Source of the DNA: Candidatus Peregrinibacteria bacterium
GTDB lineage: Bacteria; Patescibacteriota; Gracilibacteria; UBA1369; LOWO2-01-FULL-3
Assembly: GCA_026395515.1 (NCBI GenBank)
Contig: JAPLYN010000005.1
Coordinates: 423,521 to 487,520, forward strand
Direction of reading: 5' to 3'
Length of the DNA: 64,000 bases
The notes beneath the pieces are model-generated. The model was given only the letters and a program-made list of their open reading frames with translations. It was not told the origin of the DNA and ran no database searches. Positions within the stretch are counted from its first letter, which is position 1. Each line of letters begins with the position of its first letter. Made by a program: the position numbers and the translations under genes. Shown here piece by piece: positions 19,066 through 28,500 of the stretch.

Positions 19066-20586
19066 TTAACGACCAATCTTCTCATCATGCATTCTACGAA
19101 TTTCAATGCGATTCAAAACATCAATCAACGCTTTACCTGATGCAATTGTAATGTCTGTATCAGAACCATGTCCATACCAAATTTTTTCGTACTGATCCTG
19201 CCATTCAATTTTCACGAAACCAACCGCCTCTTTATCCGGAGTAAGTGCATTGATATTAAAAGAAGTTAATTTCCCTTTCAAACCAGTAGCTTTAATAATC
19301 GCAGCATAAAGAGCAGAAACCGGACCATCACTCTCACAAACCATATTTATTTTTTCATCACCTATTCTAATAACTGCGTCAGCTTTCGCAGATTTATCTT
19401 TTTCAGAATAAATTTTAGCATCAACCAATTCATATTTTTTCTCAATATCATAATCCATCGCCACCATAATTAAATCCTCATCATAAATATTTTTCTTCTT
19501 GTCTGCCAAAGCTTTAAATTTAGCAAAAATAATTTCCATTCTCTCTTTAGAAACCTGAATTCCCAACTGAATCAAACGGCTTCCCAAAGCGCTTTTACCA
19601 GAATGTTTGCCCAAAACTAATTGATTTGTAGATCTACCAACATCCTCAGCTTTCATAATTTCGTAAGTCAAACGATTGGATAAAATTCCATGCTGATGAA
19701 TTCCAGCTTCATGAGCAAAAGCATTTTTACCAACAATAGATTTATTTGCTTGAACCTTCTGTCCGGTAATTTGCGACAACAATTTACTAGTCGCATAAAG
19801 TTGTTTCGTATCGATATTTATTTTTTCTTTAAACAAATCTGGACGCGTCTTCATAGCCATCACCACTTCTTCCAAAGCTGCATTTCCAGCTCGTTCGCCA
19901 ATACCATTTATAGTACATTCAATCTGACGTGCACCATTCATCACGCCAGCTAAACTATTGGCTACTGCAAGCCCTAAATCATCATGACAATGAGTTGAAA
20001 AAATCACTTTATCTGCCCCAATAACTTTCTCTTTCAAATATTTTATCAAAGCTCCATATTCCTCCGGCGTGCTGTATCCCACAGTATCCGGAATATTTAA
20101 AGTATCAGCGCCAGCCTTCACAGCTTCATTCAAAATTTCCACCAAAAAATTCCAATCAGACCTTGTCGCATCTTCCGGAGAAAAATCCACCATGTCCGTA
20201 AAAGACTTTGCCATTTTCACACCCATAATTGCTTTTTTAATTGCCTCGTCACGAGAAATTTTCAATTTATGCTCCAAATGTATATCGCTAGTGGCAATGA
20301 ACACGTGAATACGAGGCTTTGCAGCAGTTTTCAAAGCTTTGATAGTAGATTCTATGTCCATTTCGTTACAACGCGCTAAACCGCATATTTCAGCCTTCTG
20401 GCAGACTTCGCCAATTTGCTTCACAGACTCAAAATCCTCAGGCGAAGCAGCAGAAAAACCAGCTTCAATTACATCAACTCCTAAATTTTCCAACTGCTGC
20501 GCCATCATTAATTTTTCTCTCAAATTCATAGAAAAACCAGGCGACTGCTCTCCATCTCTCAAAGTTGTATCAAATATTTTAATCAT
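19066..20586 (-). CDS. leuA: 2-isopropylmalate synthase
   Basis: FDTTLRDGEQSPG, HCHDDLGLAVANSLAG, GERAGNAALEEVVMAM, LeuA C-terminal dimer domain. Confidence 0.96.
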   Translation of the reverse strand: MIKIFDTTLRDGEQSPGFSMNLREKLMMAQQLENLGVDVIEAGFSAASPEDFESVKQIGEVCQKAEICGLARCNEMDIESTIKALKTAAKPRIHVFIATSDIHLEHKLKISRDEAIKKAIMGVKMAKSFTDMVDFSPEDATRSDWNFLVEILNEAVKAGADTLNIPDTVGYSTPEEYGALIKYLKEKVIGADKVIFSTHCHDDLGLAVANSLAGVMNGARQIECTINGIGERAGNAALEEVVMAMKTRPDLFKEKINIDTKQLYATSKLLSQITGQKVQANKSIVGKNAFAHEAGIHQHGILSNRLTYEIMKAEDVGRSTNQLVLGKHSGKSALGSRLIQLGIQVSKERMEIIFAKFKALADKKKNIYDEDLIMVAMDYDIEKKYELVDAKIYSEKDKSAKADAVIRIGDEKINMVCESDGPVSALYAAIIKATGLKGKLTSFNINALTPDKEAVGFVKIEWQDQYEKIWYGHGSDTDITIASGKALIDVLNRIEIRRMHDEKIGR

Positions 20587-20625
20587 AATTTTTTAGTTTA
20601 ATTGTTTTAATAATAATTTTAAAAT

Positions 20626-21714
20626 TTATATTTTCCCGCCACGGAGATTTTCTACTATTTTATTTCCCATTTCAGATGTAGAAACAGCTTTTCCACCATC
20701 CGCTATATCTCCGGTCCTCAAACCTTCAGCTAAAGTTTTTTCAACTGCATTTAAAATTGCATCGTGTTCTTCAGTCATACCAAAAGAAAATTTCAACATC
20801 ATCGCTGCGGATAAAATTTGCCCAATTGGATTTGCAATTCCCTTGCCGGCAATATCCGGCGCACTACCGGATGACGGCTCATATAAGCCAAATCCTCGTT
20901 CATTCAAAGACGCAGAAGGAAGCATCCCTAACGATCCAGCAAACACACTTACTTCATCAGAAATAATATCTCCAAACATATTTGGCATTAAAATTACATC
21001 AAAATCTCCAGGCCTTTTAAGCACCTGCATACTCATATTATCCACAAGCACATGTTCTAAAACACAATCAGGATAATTTTTCGCCACATTCGTCACTGCT
21101 TCTCTCCACAATTTACTACAGTTCAAAACATTGGCTTTATCGACCGAAGTCACCTTTTTCTTGCGTACTTGAGCCGCCTTAAAAGCCGCATGTGCAATAG
21201 CCTCAATCACCTTTTCATCATAAGACATTTCATCAAAGGCATGACGCATACCGACTTCCCCACTCATCTCATGTTTTCCGAAATAAACATCCTGAGAAAG
21301 TTCACGCACACAAAGCATATCAATTCCTTTATCCACAATATCCGATCTCAAAACACAAGCATCTTTCAATGCAGAATATAATTTCACCGGTCTTAAATTC
21401 ACATTGAAATTAAAATGCTTACGAATTGCCAAAATAGAATTAGTCTCACAATTTTTCCATTTTGGTTCCATCTGCTTATCTACGGGGCCACCGACAGAAC
21501 CAAATAAAATAGCATCAGTATTTTCTGAAACACTTACTGTTTCCTCAGGAAAGTGTTCGCCGTATTTTTCCCATGCAGATCCACCAATTAGCCCTTCTAC
21601 ATATTCAAATTTATGCCCAAAAATTTCCTCAATTTTTCGTAGAACTTTCAAAGCCTCCGCCATAATTTCTGTACCAATTCCATCACCAGCCAAAACTGCT
21701 ATTTTTTTATTCAT
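20626..21714 (-). CDS. leuB: 3-isopropylmalate dehydrogenase
   Basis: AVLAGDGIGTEIM, FGSVGGP, NMFGDIISDE, GSAPDIAGKGIANPIG. Confidence 0.97.
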   Translation of the reverse strand: MNKKIAVLAGDGIGTEIMAEALKVLRKIEEIFGHKFEYVEGLIGGSAWEKYGEHFPEETVSVSENTDAILFGSVGGPVDKQMEPKWKNCETNSILAIRKHFNFNVNLRPVKLYSALKDACVLRSDIVDKGIDMLCVRELSQDVYFGKHEMSGEVGMRHAFDEMSYDEKVIEAIAHAAFKAAQVRKKKVTSVDKANVLNCSKLWREAVTNVAKNYPDCVLEHVLVDNMSMQVLKRPGDFDVILMPNMFGDIISDEVSVFAGSLGMLPSASLNERGFGLYEPSSGSAPDIAGKGIANPIGQILSAAMMLKFSFGMTEEHDAILNAVEKTLAEGLRTGDIADGGKAVSTSEMGNKIVENLRGGKI

Positions 21715-22295
21715 AAAACTTTTGTATCAAAAAATATATTTTTAGAATGCCTCTTATCAAAACTTTTAATTTCAGACATTTGAGAAACTAAATAAGCCAA
21801 GTCATCCATATCTTTCAAAAGACATTCTTTTCTATATGAATCAATTTCAAAATTAAACACTTCGCCATTCGGCAAAATCACTTTTTGAGCAGCAACATTT
21901 ACTTCAATTTCACAATCTTCTTTAGCAAAAATTTCGCTCACAATTTTTTCATCCAAAATAATCGGCAAAATTCCATTTTTCATTGCATTATTAAAGAAAA
22001 TATCCGCAAAAGACGGAGCAATCACAACCTCAATTCCCCAGTCTCTAAGCGCCCAAGCGGCATGTTCGCGCGAACTGCCACAACCAAAATTCTTCCCAGC
22101 AACTAAAATCTTCGCTTCCCTATATTTCGCCAAATTAAATGGAAAATTTGACTCCATCATTCTTAATCTCGCAAAAACATGTTCACCTAATCCCTTCTTA
22201 CTTGTCGTGGTTAAAAAATCAGCAGGAATAATAAGATCAGTATCAATATCCTCTCGAGGCAATGGAATAATTTTAGATTTAATAATTTCCCTCAT
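21711..22295 (-). CDS. leuD: 3-isopropylmalate dehydratase small subunit
   Basis: DTDLIIPADFL, GKNFGCGSSREHAAWAL; 4-nt ATGA overlap with leuB. Confidence 0.96.
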   Translation of the reverse strand: MREIIKSKIIPLPREDIDTDLIIPADFLTTTSKKGLGEHVFARLRMMESNFPFNLAKYREAKILVAGKNFGCGSSREHAAWALRDWGIEVVIAPSFADIFFNNAMKNGILPIILDEKIVSEIFAKEDCEIEVNVAAQKVILPNGEVFNFEIDSYRKECLLKDMDDLAYLVSQMSEIKSFDKRHSKNIFFDTKVL

Positions 22296-22301
22296 AAGTT
22301 T

Positions 22302-23672
22302 TTAGATTAATTTTCTTACATCTGTAATTTTTCCAGTCACAGCTGCAGCAGCCGCCATAATCGGACTCATTAAATGAGTGATAGCACCCTTTCCCTGACG
22401 ACCCACAAAATTTCTGTTACTGGTGGAGGCACATCGTTTTCCTTCCGGAACTTTATCCTCATTCATTGCCAAACACATACTGCATCCAGGATTGCGGAAA
22501 TCCGCACCAGCATCAGTAAAAACCTTATCTAAACCTTCCTTAATAGCCGCCTCACGCACAGATTCAGAACCCGGCACTACATACACAATCACACCATCCG
22601 CCACTTTTCTTCCCTTAAAAATCCTCGCAGCTTCTCTCAAATCAGACAATCTCGCATTCGTACAGGAACCAATAAAAACATAATTCACCGGCACACCTTC
22701 AATTTTCTGACCTGCTTCCAGCCGCACGTAATCCAAAGCCTGCACATCTGCATTCTCAGGAATAACTTCACTCACTTCAATTCCTTGCCCGGGATTAAAA
22801 CCCCAAGTCACCATCGGCGCCATTTCATCAACATTAACTTCAACAACATTGTCATATTCCGCATCCACATCACTAACTAAGGAACTCCAATATTGAAGAG
22901 CCTGAGCCCATTTCTCTCCTTTCGGTGCACATTCCCTACCTTTCAAATATTCAAAAGTAACCTCATCCGGTGCAATCAATCCAGCACGTGCTCCACATTC
23001 AATACTCATATTACAAATCGTCATGCGCTCATCCATCGACATCTTCCTCACGACCTCGCCAGTATATTCAATGACATGCCCTCGCGCGCCCGCCACACCA
23101 ATTTGAGAAATTAATTTTAAAATTAAATCTTTTGCCGTCACACATTCACCAATCTTCCCAATAAAATTCACTTTCATCGTCTTCGGTTTTTCTTGCAACA
23201 AACAACCTGTCGCCATCACATGCCCCACTTCCGTCGTCCCAATTCCAAAAGCCAAAGCTCCAAAAGCACCATGAGTCGAAGTATGACTATCTCCACATAC
23301 AACAGTAATTCCTGGCTGAGTTAAGCCTAATTCAGGTCCGATCACATGCACAATTCCTTGCCTGCCACTATCCATATCTATCAACTTCACACCAAATTCC
23401 TCACAGTTTTTTCTCAAAGTCATAATTTGTTTTTGAGAACCAGCATCAGTCGCAATTTTTCTATTCACGGCTGTAGAAACATTATGATCCACTGTCGCCA
23501 CAGCACGATCGCTCGCATGAAATTTCAAACCTTTTTCCCTCAACATTTCAAAAGCCTGCGGCGAAGTCACCTCATGTATCAAATGCAAATCTATTGCAAA
23601 CACATCAGGAAAACCTTCCTTACTCACCACTACATGTTCATCCCAAATTTTCTGAATTATATTTCTTGCCAT
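22302..23672 (-). CDS. leuC: 3-isopropylmalate dehydratase large subunit
   Basis: VVCGDSHTSTHGAFGALAFGIGTTEVGHVMATGC, FIGSCTNARLSDL, NPGCSMCLAMN. Confidence 0.97.
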   Translation of the reverse strand: MARNIIQKIWDEHVVVSKEGFPDVFAIDLHLIHEVTSPQAFEMLREKGLKFHASDRAVATVDHNVSTAVNRKIATDAGSQKQIMTLRKNCEEFGVKLIDMDSGRQGIVHVIGPELGLTQPGITVVCGDSHTSTHGAFGALAFGIGTTEVGHVMATGCLLQEKPKTMKVNFIGKIGECVTAKDLILKLISQIGVAGARGHVIEYTGEVVRKMSMDERMTICNMSIECGARAGLIAPDEVTFEYLKGRECAPKGEKWAQALQYWSSLVSDVDAEYDNVVEVNVDEMAPMVTWGFNPGQGIEVSEVIPENADVQALDYVRLEAGQKIEGVPVNYVFIGSCTNARLSDLREAARIFKGRKVADGVIVYVVPGSESVREAAIKEGLDKVFTDAGADFRNPGCSMCLAMNEDKVPEGKRCASTSNRNFVGRQGKGAITHLMSPIMAAAAAVTGKITDVRKLI

Positions 23673-23697
23673 CGCTATAAAATTTTAAGAATACAAA

Positions 23698-23726
23698 TAA
23701 AAAACACCGACCATATGCGTCAGTGT
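23698..23726 (-). terminator. leu operon attenuator terminator
   Basis: Minus strand ACACTGAC-gcatatg-GTCGGTGT (8 bp with one G:U) followed by TTTTTT, between leader ORF and leuC. Confidence 0.85.
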
Positions 23727-23739
23727 GTAAGTTCTATAG

Positions 23740-23813
23740 TTATTACAAACACTAACGCAAAATTAGTCTCCCTAGAAGAAGGAGTCCTAAATTCTGTACG
23801 TCGTTTGTAATAA
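23740..23813 (-). promoter_or_regulatory. attenuator pairing regions 1 and 2: perfect 11-bp inverted repeat TTATTACAAAC/GTTTGTAATAA
   Basis: + strand 23803-23813 and 23740-23750 are exact reverse complements; region 2 can also pair with the 5' flank of the terminator. Confidence 0.75.
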
Positions 23814-23826
23814 TTCTATTTTTCAT
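23752..23826 (-). CDS. leuL-type leader peptide MKNRIITNDVQNLGLLLLGRLILR
   Basis: ATG...TAG, 24 codons, 7 Leu codons including four consecutive (CTC CTT CTT CTA), just upstream of terminator and leuCDBA. Confidence 0.85.
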   Translation of the reverse strand: MKNRIITNDVQNLGLLLLGRLILR

Positions 23827-23840
23827 AATTGTGCCCTCAG

Positions 23841-23867
23841 ATTATTCGTGAAGCACAAAAGTGTCAA
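23841..23867 (-). promoter_or_regulatory. leu operon promoter (TTGACA-N15-AATAAT)
   Basis: Consensus -35 TTGACA (23862-23867), -10-like AATAAT (23841-23846); implies a leader of under 15 nt before the leader peptide ATG. Confidence 0.6.
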
Positions 23868-25012
23868 GAAAAGAATTTTCCAAGAGCCGCTTTCACCTGA
23901 TCTCTTTGAGCATCTCTCAACCTAAAAGGAATTGAATGAGAAAGATCCGGCAATTCATTAACATCAACCTTATTCTTTAAACCTTTTCTACCAACAAATT
24001 CAGGCAAATCCATAATCGCATTATCTGGAATCAATTTGTCTTTACCACCTTTCCAAACAGTAAGATCCACACCATCACCAGTCCCATCTTTACTAAAAAC
24101 ATCTTTGAATTTTCTAGTTGGATTTAAAGTTAATTGTAAAAACCTTCTCGCAGAATCCGGCACACTACGAGCATATTGCTCAGCATCTCTAAAACTTTCA
24201 TCTCCAAACATAATACGATGGTAATCTTGTTCATTTAAAGAAAGAGCACCCTTACCAGGAATAGCTTGTTTCAAAGACTCCATTACCTGTTTTCTCACAG
24301 CCCATAAAAATCTCGCCCTCACCATCGCAAAAGGTCCATCCACAGCCGGCATCATGCTTAAAAATTTTCTAACACGCAAATCCTCATCCCTATTTCTTCT
24401 TCCAGGCCCTTCTCCATAATTCAAACTATCCAAAAAAGATATTGCATCCAAAGACCCCATGGAATGACCCATTACAGCCACATTGGGCACATATCTTTTA
24501 TCCCCAAAATATCCTCTCATCATAAGTACATTCGCAATATTAGAAGAATCTTTAACTTCATCCATCATCCCAATAGCGGAAATACGACCTCTACTTTCAT
24601 CCTGGATATAATCTGGTGTACCTCTACCAGAAGGATTTATTCCAAGAACTTTAGGATTTTCAAAACCAGCTTCCTGTAATACTTCTAATACCAAATTTAG
24701 AAAATCTCCTTCAAACTGTGCAGAAGTTTCCCCCCAACCAGGCAAAATCGGTACAATCACATCATGCCTAGCATTTGCGCCCAACTGCGGAGCAACCTCT
24801 GTAATTGCTCTCTTTTGAGTTGAAAAAGAAGTCCCCATCTCATCACCTCTCAAATTAAGAAAAGAAACCTTGAATTGATATTGTCTTCCACTAACTTCAA
24901 TTACTCCATTTTTTTCTTCATAATGTTTATCTTTTTCATTCCAAGCAGACTGAAAATCATTCAATCTGTGTTCAGGTTGAAGATCTAATTGGGCTTCAGA
25001 ATTTGATTCCAT
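23864..25012 (-). CDS. alpha/beta hydrolase-like protein
   Basis: VAVMGHSMGSLDAISFL nucleophile-elbow motif (GHSMG); late His in ELPDLSHSIPF. Confidence 0.7.
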   Translation of the reverse strand: MESNSEAQLDLQPEHRLNDFQSAWNEKDKHYEEKNGVIEVSGRQYQFKVSFLNLRGDEMGTSFSTQKRAITEVAPQLGANARHDVIVPILPGWGETSAQFEGDFLNLVLEVLQEAGFENPKVLGINPSGRGTPDYIQDESRGRISAIGMMDEVKDSSNIANVLMMRGYFGDKRYVPNVAVMGHSMGSLDAISFLDSLNYGEGPGRRNRDEDLRVRKFLSMMPAVDGPFAMVRARFLWAVRKQVMESLKQAIPGKGALSLNEQDYHRIMFGDESFRDAEQYARSVPDSARRFLQLTLNPTRKFKDVFSKDGTGDGVDLTVWKGGKDKLIPDNAIMDLPEFVGRKGLKNKVDVNELPDLSHSIPFRLRDAQRDQVKAALGKFFS

Positions 25013-25092
25013 AAATTTTAAATATTATTACAAAAAAAGAGGCGAAAGCATAACATCTTCCGCCTCATCTGTCAATCGTCTACTGAAAACCT

Positions 25093-26631
25093 TTAGAACT
25101 GGTTCCAAATCCACTGATTTGCCACTTCATGGTGATAAAGTACTTCACCAGTCTTTACCTTTGTTCCCAAAGATTTCGGAGAACGTTCAGCTGCCATATA
25201 TTTCAATGCAGCATATTTTTGTTGATTTTCTTCACCGATAATATCTTTCACGAAATCACTAGCTTCAAAGTGTTCCAAAGCTTCATAGATATTTCCAGGA
25301 AGCTTCTTCACTTTTCCTCCATAAACTTTCTTCTCCATCTTTGCTAATTCCTCCGCACTAGCTCTCATGCCCACCAAACCAGCCTTAATAATGCCGTAGA
25401 AAGCCAAATATGGATTTGCATCTGGAGCTACAGTACGTACTTCAATTCTTGAGCTCTTTTCGTTTCCAATAGGAATACGCACCATTGAACCACGATCTAC
25501 CGCAGAAACTTTAATTTCATTTGGTGCTTCAAAGTGTGGATCCAAACGACGATAAGCATTCACACTGGAGTTAATCAAAAGACAACAATCATTCGCGAAA
25601 TACAAAATTCCAGTAGTAACTTTACGAGCAGTTTCAGAAAGAGACCATTCACCTGCTTTATCGTAGAACATATTTACGCCATCTTTTGAGAATGACATAT
25701 TTGTATGCATACCACTTCCATTCAAACCTTGAATTGGCTTAGGCAAGAAACAAGCTGTGAATCCCATAGAAGCAGCTACCTGACGAGCTAATAATTTATA
25801 AATTTGAATCTGATCAGCTGCATCTAAAGCTACAGAATACCTGAAGTTCAACTCAAACTGTGCAGGTGCAACTTCCGGATGATCTTTTTCATTTTGGAAA
25901 CCTAGAGCCCTTTGTACTTCCGCAAACTTATCAATAAAAAGTCTAAGAGTATCCTGTGGCAATGAGCTAAAATAACCACTCATTGTAGCTAATTCAAAAC
26001 CAACTTTCTCACTAAATTCCTGTTCCACTTTTTCACCTTTGAATAAAAATCCTTCAATTTCTGGAGCAATATTTACAGTAACTCCTTCTTTTGTACGAAG
26101 TTCATCGCATAAAGCAGCAAGATTTGAACGGAAATCAGATTTATACAAAGTACCATCCTTGTCACAAACATTTCCAAATACTAAAACTTTTCCCGCACCA
26201 AAAAGATCTGACGGAAGCCATCTAAAAGTAGACCAATCAGCCTTTAAACGAAGATCAGACTGAGACTGAGCAGTAAAACCACGAATAGAAGATCCATCAA
26301 AAGTAAGATTATCTTCAGAACTCAAAATAAATTTCTTATCATAATCCAACATATGCAAACGTCCTTCTAAATCAGAAAAACACACCACCACAGCTTTAAT
26401 TCCAGCTTCATTCTTCAAATAATCCAAAAACTTTCCTTTCAACGCATCACTTGGAGTTCCTTTCAAACGTTCCATTTTTACTTCTAAGTTTTTTTCTTCC
26501 AACTCTGAATAAGAAAGATCTAACAAATTTGGCTGCTTCCATAACACCGCACCATACTCACGCTCTCTTCCCTTAATTCCTACCCTTTCAGTTGTCTTAG
26601 TCCCAACTGCTCCTAGAACGTTGTCTGACAT
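25093..26631 (-). CDS. glnA: glutamine synthetase (type I-like)
   Basis: DGSSIRGF, PEIEGFLF, HPEVAPAQFELNFR, GSGMHTNMSF, NEIKVSAVDRGSMVRIP, RIEVRTVAPDANPYLAF. Confidence 0.95.
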   Translation of the reverse strand: MSDNVLGAVGTKTTERVGIKGREREYGAVLWKQPNLLDLSYSELEEKNLEVKMERLKGTPSDALKGKFLDYLKNEAGIKAVVVCFSDLEGRLHMLDYDKKFILSSEDNLTFDGSSIRGFTAQSQSDLRLKADWSTFRWLPSDLFGAGKVLVFGNVCDKDGTLYKSDFRSNLAALCDELRTKEGVTVNIAPEIEGFLFKGEKVEQEFSEKVGFELATMSGYFSSLPQDTLRLFIDKFAEVQRALGFQNEKDHPEVAPAQFELNFRYSVALDAADQIQIYKLLARQVAASMGFTACFLPKPIQGLNGSGMHTNMSFSKDGVNMFYDKAGEWSLSETARKVTTGILYFANDCCLLINSSVNAYRRLDPHFEAPNEIKVSAVDRGSMVRIPIGNEKSSRIEVRTVAPDANPYLAFYGIIKAGLVGMRASAEELAKMEKKVYGGKVKKLPGNIYEALEHFEASDFVKDIIGEENQQKYAALKYMAAERSPKSLGTKVKTGEVLYHHEVANQWIWNQF

Positions 26632-26870
26632 AATATTGTGGTTAAAAAATTAAATATTATGTAATTCTAATACTAAGAGTCCGAACTATTGGCAATATCA
26701 ATAAAATTAAGACAAAAACACTGTCGAAAACTCCAGAAACATCAAAATAGACTGAGACAGTCGCAATTAACATATTCCTCCAAGCTGGGCTTGTCGGAAA
26801 AAGCTACAACAATAAAAGAATTGCATCATTTTCGTAAACATTGTGAAATCAAAATTTCACAACCAACACC

Positions 26871-28139
26871 TTAAATGAAAAATAACGACACAGCACCCAC
26901 AAAAGAAATCAAAATTGCTACCAAACTAACCTTTTTTGCCAATTCTTTATCGGCAAAGATGAAAAATATACCAATTTTCAACAAAGTATTCACTATACCA
27001 CCAAGCACAATAGCTATCGCCGCTGCATCTGGAGTTACCTCAGTTTTTGCTAAACTAGACATCGACACCGTAACCGCATCCACATTAAAGAATCCAAAAA
27101 TCGTACTTACCAAATAGACACTGTTGTTACCAACACTTGCCATCGCAACTTTGAAAACCAAAAGAAAAAGTGCAAATAAAGCTCCGAATTTCAAAGCCGG
27201 CATCAGACTAAAAGGACTTTGCATTCCCATAACATGCTTATCCAAAACATTGCCTTCTTTTTCACTTCTCTTCATCATCAATAACGAAATCAAACATCCT
27301 GTAAAAGACATAGCCAACAATGGAATCAAAACATGAATTAAAAGTTCCTGATTCAAAACAGCAACCTCAAAAATCATTTTCAAAAACATCGCCGAAATAG
27401 CTATCGTAATAGCAGTAAGATAGGAAGAATTAGCCTTTGAATTCACTCGACTCTGGTTAGATACACTAACAGACAAAGCAGTAGTTGAAATAAAACCAGT
27501 CAAAAAACCAGTCAAATTAAGTCCTCTCTTTGGACCCAACAGTTTAATTCCGACATAACTTACAAAAGAGATTCCTGAAATAAAAACCACTAAAAGCCAG
27601 ATTACATAAGGATTAAAAAAATCATAGGGACCAAAATTGCTATTAGGCAAAAGTGGTAAAACTATGAAGGCAATAAGAATAAATTCCATAGTAGAAAAAA
27701 GTTCCTGAAATTTAATTTTTTTAGCCCATCTATGCAAAGGCTTCTTCAACATCAACAACATCAAAACGATGAATGCCACCGTTGTTGCATCAAAGAAAAG
27801 TGCCATTCCGCACAAAATTCCAATAATATAAACCAAAATTGAAGCTACTTCAGAAGTAATCCCTAAACTACCATATTTTTCTCCACTGATAACGTAACTA
27901 GCAATAATTAATGCCAACAAAGCTACGGCAACGACCACAAAGAAAATAATAGAATAAGTAGACAAAATATAAGACAAAGCTCCAGCAAGACTGATCAAAG
28001 CAAAAGTTCTTACTCCACCAAAGCTATCATTATCCTTATTTGTTGAATGCTCCAACTGATGTTTACGCTCACGCTCCAAACCAATTAAGGCTCCGAGAGC
28101 TGTAGCCAAACCCAATTGCTGCAATATCATTAAATTCAC
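26871..28139 (-). CDS. MgtC/SapB-DUF4010 family membrane protein
   Basis: LGLATALGALIGLERERKH... and C-terminal DUF4010-type TM domain. Confidence 0.88.
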   Translation of the reverse strand: MNLMILQQLGLATALGALIGLERERKHQLEHSTNKDNDSFGGVRTFALISLAGALSYILSTYSIIFFVVVAVALLALIIASYVISGEKYGSLGITSEVASILVYIIGILCGMALFFDATTVAFIVLMLLMLKKPLHRWAKKIKFQELFSTMEFILIAFIVLPLLPNSNFGPYDFFNPYVIWLLVVFISGISFVSYVGIKLLGPKRGLNLTGFLTGFISTTALSVSVSNQSRVNSKANSSYLTAITIAISAMFLKMIFEVAVLNQELLIHVLIPLLAMSFTGCLISLLMMKRSEKEGNVLDKHVMGMQSPFSLMPALKFGALFALFLLVFKVAMASVGNNSVYLVSTIFGFFNVDAVTVSMSSLAKTEVTPDAAAIAIVLGGIVNTLLKIGIFFIFADKELAKKVSLVAILISFVGAVSLFFI

Positions 28140-28195
28140 AAAAAATTCTTAGAAAAATATCTAAGAATTATAGCACAAAATGAGGAAATATCCTA

Positions 28196-28387
28196 CTATT
28201 TTGCTTTACAGAAAGTCTTTAAACCACGAGCTGAAAGTCTCAACTGTACCTTTTTGCCTGTTCTCGGATCGATGAGAGTTCTCTTCATCATGTTTGGCAA
28301 ATACTTACGGTTTGAAGCATTCATAGCATGGCTACGAGTGTTACCTGTACCTGTTTTTCTACCTGAAATTTCGCAGATTCTTGACAT
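28196..28387 (-). CDS. rpmB: 50S ribosomal protein bL28
   Basis: MSRICEISGRKTGTGNTRSHAMNASNRKYLPNM...VQLRLSARGLKTF. Confidence 0.96.
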   Translation of the reverse strand: MSRICEISGRKTGTGNTRSHAMNASNRKYLPNMMKRTLIDPRTGKKVQLRLSARGLKTFCKAK

Positions 28388-28500
28388 AAATTTCTTTAAA
28401 AAAGCAGTGGCATTCTAACAACTTTATATCAAATAGCAACTGAATTTTGGGTATTTTAAGGAAATATGTTAATTTTAGAACATAAAATAAACTTTGAATC

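Noticed and set aside
23346-23810. 154-aa + strand ORF antisense to leuC and its leader
   Set aside because: Fully antisense to leuC and the leu attenuator; low-complexity His/Ser/Thr composition typical of spurious antisense ORFs.
26689-26874. 61-aa TTG-start ORF vaguely resembling a helix-turn-helix (LRQSQLTYSSKLGLSEKATTIKELH)
   Set aside because: TTG start, no ATG, overlaps the 3' end of the MgtC-like gene, HTH resemblance too weak. At best a decayed gene.
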